From NCBI GenBank assembly GCA_029721435.1, contig CM056581.1, positions 67,469,712-67,533,711 of the forward strand: a stretch of 64,000 nucleotides of DNA, written 5' to 3'. Each line of letters starts with the position of its first letter. The first letter of the stretch is position 1. This DNA comes from Gymnothorax reevesii. Lineage: Eukaryota > Chordata > Actinopteri > Anguilliformes > Muraenidae. Position numbers and translations under genes: made by a program. Under the pieces are notes generated by a model. That model had not been told where the DNA came from. It worked only from the letters and a program-made list of their open reading frames with translations, and did no database searches. This document shows, in pieces, positions 33,480 to 44,319 of this stretch.

Positions 33480-35160
33480 CATGAGTGTGTGCATCATGTA
33501 CGCTGCCTGGGTAGCCCACAAATATATCAATGAATCGGCCCTGATGGTCACACACTGCCTGCAGTACAACAGAGGCGAACAGCTTTCTGCAGTGACCAGT
33601 GACCATCAGGACCAGCTGGAGGCTGATATGTACATGACAGCCATCCATCGCTCCGGCTGCATGAGTGAAAGCACAGTGTGATATGTACATGACAGCCATC
33701 CATCGCTCCGGCTGCATGAGTGAAAGCACAGTGTAATATGTACATAACAGCCATCCACGGCTCCGGCTGCGAGTGAAGCACGGTGTTGAGCCAACCCAGC
33801 AAAACCACATCCCACAGCCACGATCTCGGTCTCCGTGGACGGGAAGTGGATGACTGAGGGCAGGCATGTCATCATTTTCTCCACCACACGATGGACTACC
33901 CTGTGCACTGTGGCAAGGGGTATGTTGAACGCCCTTGACACCACCCTCTATGAGAAGCCACAAGCCAGCCAAAACAGTAGCACAAGGACTTCCAGCGTTG
34001 GACCCCAACCATGCTGCCTGTCCATGTGCAACAACTGGAGGAGGTCTGCAATAGCTGGTCTTCCAAGCCTGAAGTCAGGCCTTGTGTCGCACCCCTAAAC
34101 ATATCTGGCCAAGACTGGGACAGATACATCCAACCAGCAGTAATGGAGAATCTACAGGATGGAGGGAGAACAGATATAATTTTTAACATTGATAACTTCA
34201 CTATATATCTTGGATATGGTTATAATGGAAGAAAATGAATTGGGACATTTAATAAATGTACTTTGATATTACAGCTAATAAAATGCACTGTTAGGGGCTC
34301 AGTATCAGAGATTCTCCTTTGCAGAATGCTACAATGTCTGTATATGCGTTCAGCACTCCAATTTGTTAAATTATAACAGGACTGAGCACAAAGGTGTGCT
34401 TCACTTCCTAACCAAATACCCATGGGTAGAATACATGTCAAATCAACGTAATCGTCCGACAGCTGCTAACCACTTCACTGAGTTAGAATGGCTGCTGTAT
34501 GCAGGGGAAGAATAATCATTCGAAACACGGCTTCTCTCCTAATATTTTCAGACCGAGTGCGTGACTGTACCTCCGATGCTTCTCTCTCGTTTTGAATTTT
34601 TCCAATCGGTTGTCAGCAACGCGTTATTGCAATTTATAATTCATCGGAGACGATGTCCAGAGTTTGCCCCCACCGGTTTTGCGGAGGGGGATAAAAGTCT
34701 TCCAATCCGACGTTTGGCTGTGTGGAAAATATTGGCAAAAGTTTTATTTATATCTATATTTGACTGCTTTTGGTTGCCTACGCCTGCATTATCCTTTAAT
34801 TCATAATAGCCGACAGAGTAATTTTTTTAAGTAGAAACCCATCCAGGACTACGAACCTGTTTTTGATCACCAAGGTTGTAGCCCGAACATGTAGTCCTAT
34901 TATGAACCCAAAGCAGACGATTCAGTATGCTGATACATTGCGACCAGTGATCAGTTTGCCTCATGATACCGAGGAACCCAAATATATGCAATTATGTAAA
35001 TAAAATGCCTAATTACCTTTCTACCAGTCGGCCACAAATAGCTACACCACAAACGCCGACGTCTGCGTCGGGTTCGTCGCCGGTACTCTTCCTCCAACTC
35101 CTCTTCCATCTCCTGGAACTTATCAAACGGCAGCAAGCACAAACGCGTCTTGCCATTCAT
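33480..35160 (-). pseudogene. Harbinger transposase relic, outer copy
   Basis: Blocks in several frames. The N-terminal EEEYRRRTRRRRRRLWC is near 35070. GRPAI..LLQLLHM and EVLVLLFWLACG follow near 34010-34080, then VVSRAFNIPLATVHRVVHRV near 33910, an HTH-like region. The HFPSTETEIVAVGCGFAGLA block and GAVDGC (first Asp) follow. The C-terminal AVCDHQGRFIDIFVGYPGSV and HDA (second Asp) are near 33530. The catalytic domain is disrupted by a 55-bp sequence present three times (33625-33787). Frames and introns are broken, so it is not functional. Confidence 0.72.
33625..33787. repeat. 55-bp sequence in three tandem copies
   Basis: The units start at 33625, 33680 and 33735, each beginning with (G/A)ATATGTACAT and containing CAGCCATCCA. 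The inner element has a single copy at about 38353-38405. The two extra copies add 110 bp and shift the transposase frame. Confidence 0.85.
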
Positions 35161-36808
35161 AATTGCTTCAGTTCTGAAAGCGCAGTACGGTGACGTATGT
35201 TTCGCATGACGCAAACATCCGGGCCTGGTGGATGTTTCAAAGGAGTACACTTCTTCGTAGGCTGCAGCTTACGCTTCGAGATGAACCCCTTGGGTGCTTC
35301 TCAAAGCGTAGGCTGCAGCCTTCGAAGGCTGCATTTTTAGGGGTCGTCGCTCAATTCCATCCGCCAAATCGATGTAATGTCATTTAACCTCCGTTAAGCA
35401 GCTTTGTTTTAAACGCCACTGATTTCCCTAACCTTGGGTCTTATTGATAAAAAATTGAGTGAATTTCATACCTAAATAATACGTACGCACAAAAAAAATA
35501 AAAATGACATCTTGCGGAAAATATCCTAGTTTATAAACCTATGGGTAAAATAAACTGCATGGAATTTTCATCTATTAATCAGGATGGACTTGGAAATTAT
35601 TGACATTATGCATGATCTTAATTTCCCTTTTTTAATGTCAAGTTTGTGTTTATAAATCAGAAATCTGCAAAGAAAGTTACGTAGTACGTATCTTTTTTTG
35701 TGCCTACGCACCGTAGATAAATGAGGCCCCTGAACACGAACCCCTAACTCTAAACCTAGCATTAAACCCAACCCCACTTTTAACTTCGTGTGTAACTTAA
35801 TGAGTCGGCTGCAGTCCTTGAAGGCTGCATTCGAGGGCTGCGAAATCAGTGAAGACTCTGCCTCTGTCAAGGCGCCTCCGAATGCGGCAGAAAAATATAG
35901 GCCTAGTCTTCGCCGGCTGAGTCTCGAGAGGCTGCACTGCGAAACGTAGGCAGCAGCCTTGATAGGCATCACTTCTAGGCTGCTACACCGTCACCGTGGG
36001 TTCCGAGGTGAAAGCATTGCTTAATGCGCCCGAGGAACTTTAAGAGATATGAAAAAAATCGTAATAAGTCATATTTTAGTCGAAACTGCAATAAGAACAT
36101 TTGTAGGGCTTACTCAGCATTGCCTCATCATTCAGGCTACAGTAAGATACATAAAAGATAATCTCTGAATCTCTGTTTTGCTATGGCAAAACCTAACGAG
36201 TCATCGGTATTTAAATGTTTGTGAAGCAAAAACTAGCGTGTTGATCCTCCATTAAATTATCGATTTTTATTTTAATGAGAAAAACCGACCAAGTTGAATT
36301 AGCCAATTATGAAACAGCGCACCTATTAGGCTACATAATCTGTCTGGTCAGTCCCCTTGCAGACCATTTGATGTGCAGGACATAGGCGCTACATGGTCAG
36401 AATTCACGTTATTCACATGCAAATAACAACTGAAAAATAGCCTCAAGAGAGAAGCATGTACCTGTACACTTTTGGATCATTTAGGCATGGATACTGACAA
36501 AATAAATAAATATAAATAAAAATTTTTCCCCTTTTATATATCTAATTAAGTAGCAAATGAACAAATACAGGCCAAGTCAGTTTCATTGTCGGACAAAAGC
36601 GTAACCCCAGAGGAATGGACTCTGTCTGTTAAGTGAAAATCTTCCCCTTGTGGCGAACTTGGTTTTACGATAGCCTAACGCTCTTGAAATGCAGCCTTCA
36701 TCGGCTGGATGTCAAAGGACGGTTCAGGTGTATCCTTTGCGGCCGTATGTATCCCATATCCCTGTGCGGGCGCAGGACCCAGGTGCTTAATCAATAGAGT
36801 GAAAAAAA

Positions 36809-37101
36809 ATGGCAGAGACCGCAGATGCGACCGTTTCGGTGGAGTTTGTCATGAAACATACGCCACCGAAACGGAGGGGAATCATTATTATCCAACATTA
36901 ACAAAAATGGTGTCATATCAAAGGATATGTCAATACGAATCCAATGGTACGAAGATGTTTCTACGTAAAATATTAAGGAAGTTATGGACTGCTCAACTTC
37001 CACAAGTTTGGCAAATTGCGCGCCGCGAAGCCCTGAATTACCAGTATTTCCACATAGCACAAATAACGTTATCTACCACAGATGAAACACATCGATCATA
37101 A
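36809..37101 (+). CDS. Unassigned ORF of Harbinger-type element, inner copy
   Basis: Counterpart of 32081-32377, starting MAETADATVSVEFVMKHTPP. A small deletion after the KR segment changes frame relative to the outer copy before QRICQYESNGTKMFLRKILR. Function unknown. Confidence 0.3.
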
Positions 37102-38194
37102 GATGTTCGGTCTTAATTACAAACTCCGGCTAGGGACTATGGATTTAACAGGGAAATTCATCCGCCTCAGGGCAGCATACGACCACCAAATTACCGGTGT
37201 GAGAAACTTGGCGGTCCACGGATAATGAGTAACGACAGTACAGTCCTCAGTCGTACTCATTGTCTATGAGTCATGAATTTGCTTTACTGAGTATGTTAAT
37301 TGTATTCACGTTCAGCATGCATACCTTTATTTAGTTGATACACATGTACTGCACTAGTTCACTTGTGACATTTCCAAGGAGAGTTCCCGACAGGTGCAGA
37401 GCAGAGAATGAGGAACACAAAGTTGATGTTCAATTTTTAATTCATCAGGGCACAAACCAAACAGTCGGCCAAGAAAAGAATGAACAGTAACAGGGCAACT
37501 GCAACAGTAACAGTAAATTAGAAAAAAAATGTTTTGTGAGGTCCATCAATTCTGTGTTTTATCACCTCTTGCGGCTATCTGTGCTCCTTATTTGCTGCAT
37601 AAACATGGTCAGCTACCTAATGTACGAGGTTAAAGTATTTCTGCAGGGAAACCTGCTCCTGGAGTGCTGTGGTCCTGCACATTTCCAGCTGTAACACACT
37701 CGATTCAAACCACTGAATGGTCAAGGGCCTTGACAAGCTGTAATCACTGGAATCATGCGTGTTACAGCAAAGACATGTAAAACTGCCTAAGGCATTAAGG
37801 CAGAAAATCGCACCAGCTGCAAGTAGCAGTTCCAACAGATGATGCCCATTTCTTAGTGTTCTTGCAACGTAGATCATTCAGGTCACCAAGCTTGTATGAA
37901 TCAGAATTTCCTCATAATTGGTTTTCTGTGTCTATTCTCCACTTCCCATTATTTTGTTAGAACAATCTTGCAGAAGATAGGCCTGGAGGAGAAAGTGTCC
38001 ACTCTCCAATCAAAAAATAAATGGGACAATTTATTACAAAGTATTACAATATTTATAATAATATTATAATTATAATAATATATTTTATTTTATTATAAAA
38101 TAAACATTGTGTTTGTTCAAGTATGTTTATTACTGAAATAGTACAGAAATGTTTTCATTGCATATGTACCATACACTGACACATTCATAACTGT

Positions 38195-39800
38195 AATGTA
38201 TGCACATGAGTGCGTGCATCATGTACGCTGCCTGGGTAGCCCACAAATATATCAATGAATCGGCCCTAATGGTCACAAACTGCCTGCAGTACAACAGAGG
38301 CAAACAGCTTTCTGTTGTTGTAGCAGTGGCCATCAGGACCAGCTGGAGGCTGATATGTACATGACAGCCATCCATCGCTCCAGCTGCATGAGTGAAGCAC
38401 GGTGTTGTGCCAACCCAGCAAAACCACATCCCACAGCCACGATCTCGGTCTCCGTGGACGGGAAGTGGATGACTGAGGGCAGGCACGTCATCATTTTCTC
38501 CACCACACGATGGACTACCCTTTGTACTGTGGCAAGGGGTATGTTGAACGCCCTTGACACCACCCTCTATGAGGAGCCACAAGCCAGCCAAAACAGTAGC
38601 ACAAGGACTTCCAGCGTTGGACCCCAACCATGCGGCCTGTCCATGTGCAACAACTGGAGGAGGGCCGCAATAGCTGGTCTTCCAAGCCTGAAGTCAGGCT
38701 TTGTGTCGCACCCCTCAAAATATCTGGCCAGGACTGGGACAGATACATCCAACCGGCAGTAATGGATAATCTACAGGATGGAGGGAGAACAGATATATTT
38801 TGCACAATTTTTAACATTGATAACTTCACTGTATATCTTGGATATGGTTATAATTTAAGAAAATGAATTGGAACATTTAATAAATGTGCTGTGATATTAC
38901 AGCTAATAAAATGCACTGTTAGGGGCTCAGTATCAGAGATTCTCCTTTGAAGAATGCTACAATGCCTGTATATGCTTTCAGCACTCCAATTTGTTAAATT
39001 ATAACAGGACTGAGCTCAAAGGTGTGCTTCACTTCCTAACCAAATACCCATGGGTAGAATACATGACAAATCAACGTAATCGTCCGACAGCTGCTAACCA
39101 CTTCACTGAGTTAGAATGGCTGCTGTATGCGGGGGAAGAGTAATTATTCGAAACACGGCTTCTCTCCTAATATTTTCAGACCGAGTGCGTGACTGTGCCT
39201 CCGATGCTTCTCTCTCGTTTTGAATTTTTCCAATCGGTTGTCAGCAACGCGTTAATGCAATTTATAATTCATCGGAGACGATGTCCACAGTTTGCCCCCA
39301 CGGGTTTTGCGGAGGGGGATAAATGAAACTCTTCCAATCCGACGTTTGGATGTGTGAAATAAATAAAATTTTTGCCAATATTTATCTATATTTGACTGCT
39401 TTTGGTTGCCTACGCCTGCATTATCCTTTAATTCACAATAGCCGACCAAGTAATTTTTTTTAAGTAGCAACCCATCCAGGACTACGAACCAGTCTTTGAT
39501 CACCAAGGTTGTAGCCCGAACATGTAGTCCTATTATGAACCCAAAGCAGACGATTCAGAATGCTGATACATTGCGACCAGTGATCAGTTTGCCTCATGAT
39601 ACCGAAGGAACCCAAATATATGCAATTATGTAAATAAAATGCCTAATTACCTTTCTACCAGTCGGCCACAAATAGCTACACCACAAACGCCGACGTCTGC
39701 GTCGGGTTCGTCGCCGGTACTCTTCCTCAAACTCCTCTTCCATCTCCTGGAACTTATCAAACGGCACCAAGCACAAACGCGTCTTGCCATTCATAATTGC
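38195..39800 (-). pseudogene. Harbinger transposase relic, inner copy
   Basis: The same order of blocks as the outer copy: EEEYRRRTRRRRRRLWC near 39700, RLGRPAIAALLQLLHM and LVLLFWLACG near 38620-38690, VVSRAFNIPLATVQRVVHRV, HFPSTETEIVAVGCGFAGLA, and FIDIFVGY near 38240. It lacks the 55-bp triplication but is still frame-broken between GCGFAGLAQHRAS and the downstream block. Confidence 0.7.
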
Positions 39801-40139
39801 TTCATTTCTGAAAGCGCAGTTCGGTGACATATGTTTCGCATGACGCAAACATCCGGGCCTGGTGGATGTTTCAAAGGAGTACATTTCATAGTCTTCGTAG
39901 GCTGCAGCTCACGCTTCGAGATGAACCCCTTGTCTCTTACCTTAAATGTGAGTCCGGCGGATGGAATTGAGCGACGGTCCCTAAAAATGCAGCCTTCAAA
40001 GGATGCAGCCTAGGCTTTGAGAAACGGCCCTTGTCTCTTACCTTAAATGTGAGTCCGGTGGATGGAATTGAGCGACGGTCCCTAAAAATGCAGCCTTCGA
40101 AGGATGCAGCCAAGGCTTTGAGAAACGGCCATGGCGACG

Positions 40140-41340
40140 CGTCTCCATCACTCCCAATCAACAAAAATGGATCCAAAATATCCTCGATATAGCCGCCATG
40201 GTCCACATTTGTAGCCTGAGTCTGCGCAGTAGTAATTGGTGGGTAGAGCCACGCTATCGAATCCCACCCGCTATCGACCAGTCCCCCTGAACCTTTCACC
40301 TGATCTGGCTGCTGCGCTATTAACGTGAGTGCCCGTATTGGCCAGCTCTCACACGGAGACGGTGCAGGAAATTGAAAGGACCCAACACGTGCCGGCAGCA
40401 TAAATATTCGTAAGCTCGTTCAAAAGGTTAATGGACTCAATGGCAAAACATTCCCCACCACAAAGTCATGTTTTGAAATTAGTTGGAGTACCTAACTGGC
40501 CATCTATGATATCTTATAATTGAATCTTGTTTAACAGGCTAGGTATGTAGCCAATTATATTAAGTAAGGCTACTGAATTTTGCCACGTCTCGGCCGCATA
40601 GCAAGCTCCTGTCAATGTTCTCCACTGTCACTTACCCAATGTTGCCAGTGGCGAGCATATTAACGCCGACTTTTTGTTGTATTTTCTAAATGATATTCCA
40701 ACGGGACAAGGCCATTTCGTATGCGCATGTACTAGCTGAGTAATGGGACGAACTTTGAATTTTTCAACACGTTAGAACTCTAGATCGAGTTTTGAATTAA
40801 AATACACAATCCTTCTAACCAAAGTTAGCTTGCTGTGTTTAAGAAGTCGCATATCGTACCGCTAGCTGATGTTATATTTCTTAAAAATGTTCGCAGTTGA
40901 AGATAACCATCGTGGCCAGGCTTGGGGGACCGGCAATTCATGCTCTGTGATAGTTAACTTAGCAATGCATTGCTAAGTTAACACCCCTCCACGTTCTTTT
41001 ATGTGGACTCGATGTATTTGAATGCATAGTAATTGTTCAATTTTTGTTATCCTCATTTTGAGACGACGAAATGGACTTAGCATCCTCCACAGTGGCAAAG
41101 AGTATGTATAAATCTAATGTGAACATCTAAAAAACCAACGCCTGTGATTATTTAAGCATAGGACTTTTCACGGGAGAATGTCATAAAAACAGTTTTATAA
41201 CATTAAATCACATCCATTTCATGCATAAAAAGCACAATACCACCAGATAAAATATGGAGAAAGAGAATATAAATATTACATGTGCTAAATTGCGTAAAAA
41301 GCCAGCCGAAGTGTTTCATTTAAAGGTGACGTTTGCACTT
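40140..41340. other. Gene-poor interval with a perfect palindrome
   Basis: Apart from the 30-bp palindrome at 40953-40982 and an unrecognised minus-strand frame near 40140-40400, I see no feature. Confidence 0.4.
40953..40982. repeat. 30-bp perfect palindrome
   Basis: GTTAACTTAGCAATG is followed directly by its exact reverse complement with no spacer, forming a perfect 15-bp-arm palindrome able to extrude as a cruciform. No function is known. Confidence 0.9.
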
Positions 41341-41383
41341 TACAATCAACAGGGCCAAAAGTTTACATCATAGGGGACAGCTA

Positions 41384-42952
41384 CAGTGGAGGAAATAAGT
41401 ATTTGACCCCTTGCTGATTTTGCAGGTTTGCCCACAAACAAAGAGTGCAACGGTCTATAATTTTAATGATAGGTTTATTTTAACAATGAGAGACAGAATA
41501 TCACCAAAAAAGTGGAATAAGACATTGTATGCATTTTAGGAATTTATTTGCATATTTTTAGTCAAAAATAAGTATTTGACCTGCTGGACAAACAGCATGT
41601 TCATATTTTGTAGAAAAAACATTATTGGCCAGCACAGATGTCAAACAATTTTTATAGTTGTTGACAAGGTTTGTGCACATTTTGGCAGGGATGTTGGCCC
41701 ACTCCTCCCTGCAGACAGCCTCCAAATCATTCAGGTCCTGAGGCTGTCGCCTTGCAACCCGAATTTTAAGCTCCCTCCAAAGATTTTCAATTGGATTAAG
41801 GTCTGGAGACTGGCTAAGCCACTCCAGACCCTTGATGTACTTCTTCTTCAGCCACTCTTTTGTTGCTTTGGCGGTGTGCTTAGGGTAGTTGTTGTGCTGA
41901 AACACCCATCCTTGACCCATGTTCAGCTCTCTCAATGAGGGAAGGAGCTGTTGGTCCAGAATTCCACGGTATATGGCCATGTCCATCCTCCCCTCAAAGC
42001 AATGGAGTTGTGCCGTCCCCTTCGCTGAAAAGCACCACTGTGCTTGACGGTGGGGATGGTGTTCTTTGGGTTGTACTCTGTGTTCTTTGCCCTCCAAACA
42101 CGGTGAGTTGAGGTCAGCCCAAAAAGTTCTATTTTGGTCTCATCTGACCTCATCACCTTCTTCCAGGCCTCTTCTGATTCATCCAGGTGGTCAACGGCGA
42201 ACTTCAGGCGGGCCTGTACATGTGCCGCCTTGAGCAGGGGGGACCTTGCGTGCGCTGCAGGATTTCAATCCATGACCGCGTTGTGTGTTACCAAGTGTTT
42301 CTTTTGTAACTGTGGTCCCAGCTGCCTTCAGTTCATTAACCAGTTCCCCCCCTTGTGATTCCTCACCGTTCGCATGATCAGGGACATCTCACGAGGTGAG
42401 ACCTTGCATGGAGGCCCAGACCGAGGGAGGTTGGCGGCGGTGTGGTACTTCTTCCATTTCCTGATAACTGCACCGACAGTTGATCTTTTCTCTCAAAGTT
42501 GCTTTCCGATTCTCTTGTAGCCCATCCCAGCCTTGCGTTGGTCAACAATCTTGTCCCTGATGTCCTTAGACAGCTCTTTGGTCTTGCCTATGGTGGATAT
42601 GTTGGAATCTGGTTGTTTGGGAGTGGACAGGTGTCTTTTATACAGGTAATGAGGTGAGGCAGGTGTATTTGATGTAAATAATTAGTTGGGATTGGGAGTG
42701 TGTCTTAAAGCTAACTGGCTTGTGGGACCCAGAATACTTGCTGTTTGGTAGTGGTTCAAATACTTATTTTTCCTCACCAGATGGTTATCAATTTTTATAA
42801 ATTTATATGATGTGATTTTCTGGAATTTTCTTTGTGATTCTGTCTCTCACTGGTAGAATGTATATACGATTAAAATTATAGATCGTTGCATTCTTTGTAA
42901 GTGGGCAAACCTGCAAAATCAGCAAGGGGTCAAATACTTATTTCCCCCACTG
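41384..42952 (-). mobile_element. Tc1-like transposon, full length
   Basis: The left end CAGTGGAGGAAATAAGTATT and right inverse AATACTTATTTCCCCCACTG pair well and continue into GACCCCTTGCTGATTTTGC. TA flanks both sides (41382-41383, 42953-42954). 1,569 bp. It lies in the Tyr codon after the GDS motif of the SGNH-like segment. Confidence 0.92.
41558..42600 (-). pseudogene. Tc1 transposase, catalytically mutated and broken
   Basis: The N-terminal part (from about 42590) reads [20 protein letters not shown] and YKRIGKQL, then a stop, then a [10 protein letters not shown] helix. Later blocks are [11 protein letters not shown] (first Asp), [14 protein letters not shown] and [15 protein letters not shown] (Glu). 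The second catalytic residue is Asn (HNN) where family members have Asp. An early stop and frameshifts add to the damage. Confidence 0.88.
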
Positions 42953-43121
42953 TACATCCGCTGTGGGGAAAACCGTGCAAGGGACACCATCGGGGCCAAC
43001 CTTGGTCTGGATGCCCAGGTCCACTGGTTTGGCTGGGGTGGCATTGTTTGGGGAAACCTCCTCCCCTTCATCAGCCAGTGCCTGAGAGGAAGAGCGGTGC
43101 CGGAGGTCCTGCTGATCCACT

Positions 43122-44044
43122 TAGGCCATGTGCTAAGGCTGAAAATATTTCTAGAAAATGGTTTTCGTTCCAACGACTGGTAATACTTTATTTTTGCATA
43201 ATTATAACCAGAAAAACATGCTATCAAAGTAACCCAAAGTTCTCCGCTGAAAAGTTTGCAGTTTTTGCAGAAACAACTACCATTTCAGGGGCAAAGGGAA
43301 ATATAGTAGGGGTCAAAAATCTGATGTCATCGGATTGTAACAAGTTTGGTATCAAACTGTAGGTCTATGAATGTGCTTCAAGGAAATATGTGTCCCAATC
43401 CGCTGGCCAGCCCCTGTGCCTCTGTAGAGGGGGTTGGAATCTGAGAAAATTAGATTTTGGCCCCTTACCATGGGGCCCTGGGGCAAGTGAGCAAGCTCAA
43501 ACATGTTGTATTCAAATATGTTTAGTTAGACCTTTCAAATGACACCCATGTCAATGGGGTCCACAAACCCATTCACTCAGGGGAAATGTCCATGCATTTT
43601 TGCCCCATTTTAGGGGGTGCCCTGCCCCTGGGCAGCAATGAGTTTGTGGACTCCAGCGACATGGGTGTCATTTGAAAGGTCTAACTAAACATACTTGAAT
43701 ACAACATATTTGATCCTCCTCACTTGCCCCTGGGCCCCATGGTAAGGGGCCAAAATCTCATTTTCTCAGATTTCAACCCCCTCTGCAGGGGCACAGGGGC
43801 TGGCCAGCGGATTGGGACGTATATTTCCTTGAAGTACATTCATAGACCTACAATTTGATACCAAACTTGCTACAATCTGATGACATCAGATTTTTGACCC
43901 CTACTCTATTTCCCTTTGCCCTTGAAATGGTAGTTGTTTCGTTTACTTAAATAGTATGTGCTTCTGGTTAGAATTATGCAAAAATAAAGTATTCCCCAGA
44001 TGGTGGAACGAAACATCATATTTTGAGCCTTAGCATGCGGCCTA
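43122..44044. mobile_element. 923-bp foldback element
   Basis: The two halves are inverted copies of each other over nearly the whole length. Left TAGGCCATGTGCTAAGGCT pairs with right AGCCTTAGCATGCGGCCTA; left CTTTATTTTTGCATAAT pairs with right ATTATGCAAAAATAAAG. The inner arms around GACACCCATGTC/GACATGGGTGTC also pair. ACT lies on both sides (43119-43121, 44045-44047). Removing the element and one ACT reconnects the SGNH-like reading frame. No ORF of its own. Confidence 0.85.
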
Positions 44045-44319
44045 ACTGTGGTGGGAATGACCTCGGAAAAATCAAGTGTGAAGCTTGTCGCAGGGATTAA
44101 GTAGGACTTCGAAGATCTTCATCGGCAGTCCTCTTGGATGAAGATTATCTTCTCTGCCATCACCCAGCGATGCCGGTGGAGGTCTTCCCATCCAAAGAAG
44201 ATTGACAAACCCTGGCAATGTGTCAACAGTGTGATGGCTACCTTTGTTTCGTGTATTGGTGGAAAGATTTTGCATCATCAGACAAAGCAGAGATCCTGGC
44301 CAATTTTTGCATGAGAGTT

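Larger units (their letters stand above)
35292..40029. mobile_element. Harbinger-type element, inner copy inserted in outer copy
   Basis: 4,738 bp, nearly identical in layout to the outer copy. It starts GGGTGCTTCTCAAAGCGTAG and ends CTTTGAGAAACGGCC, with CTT on both sides (35289-35291 and 40030-40032). The host sequence of the outer copy (ACCCCTTGTCTCTTACC) is recovered when the inner copy and one CTT are removed. Confidence 0.8.
30498..40130. mobile_element. Harbinger-type element, outer copy (interrupted by inner copy)
   Basis: The left end GGCCGTTTCTCAAAGCCTAG lies at 30498 and its inverse CTTTGAGAAACGGCC ends at 40130. Body 30498-35291 and right end 40033-40130 are separated by the inner copy. 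Subterminal sequences on both sides carry GCAGCCTTCGAAGG-type and GGATGGAATTGAGCGACG blocks. It carries a transposase relic on the minus strand and an unassigned plus-strand ORF (32081-32377). Confidence 0.8.
41349..44310 (+). pseudogene. SGNH-hydrolase-like coding segment split by two insertions
   Basis: Three pieces make one coding sequence: 41349-41383, 42955-43121 and 44048 onward. Piece one ends PKVYIIGDS plus the first two bases of a Tyr codon. Piece two completes it and reads IRCGENRARDTIGANLG, DAQVHWFGWGG and VPEVLLIH. Piece three reads CGGNDLGKIKC. GDS and GGND are the block I (nucleophile Ser) and block III motifs of SGNH esterase-like proteins; such domains are common in fish multigene or transposon-linked proteins. 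Further on (44145-44310, another frame) IIFSAITQRCRWRS and VNSVMATFVSCIGGKILHH fit the rest of the domain before a stop. Piece three stops early (after ACRRD), so it was also frame-broken. The distal catalytic Asp-x-x-His was not found. Confidence 0.65.

Noticed and set aside
30498..40130. Tandem segmental duplication of host DNA
   Set aside because: The duplicated unit starts and ends at transposon termini with a 3-bp CTT duplication, so self-insertion explains it better.
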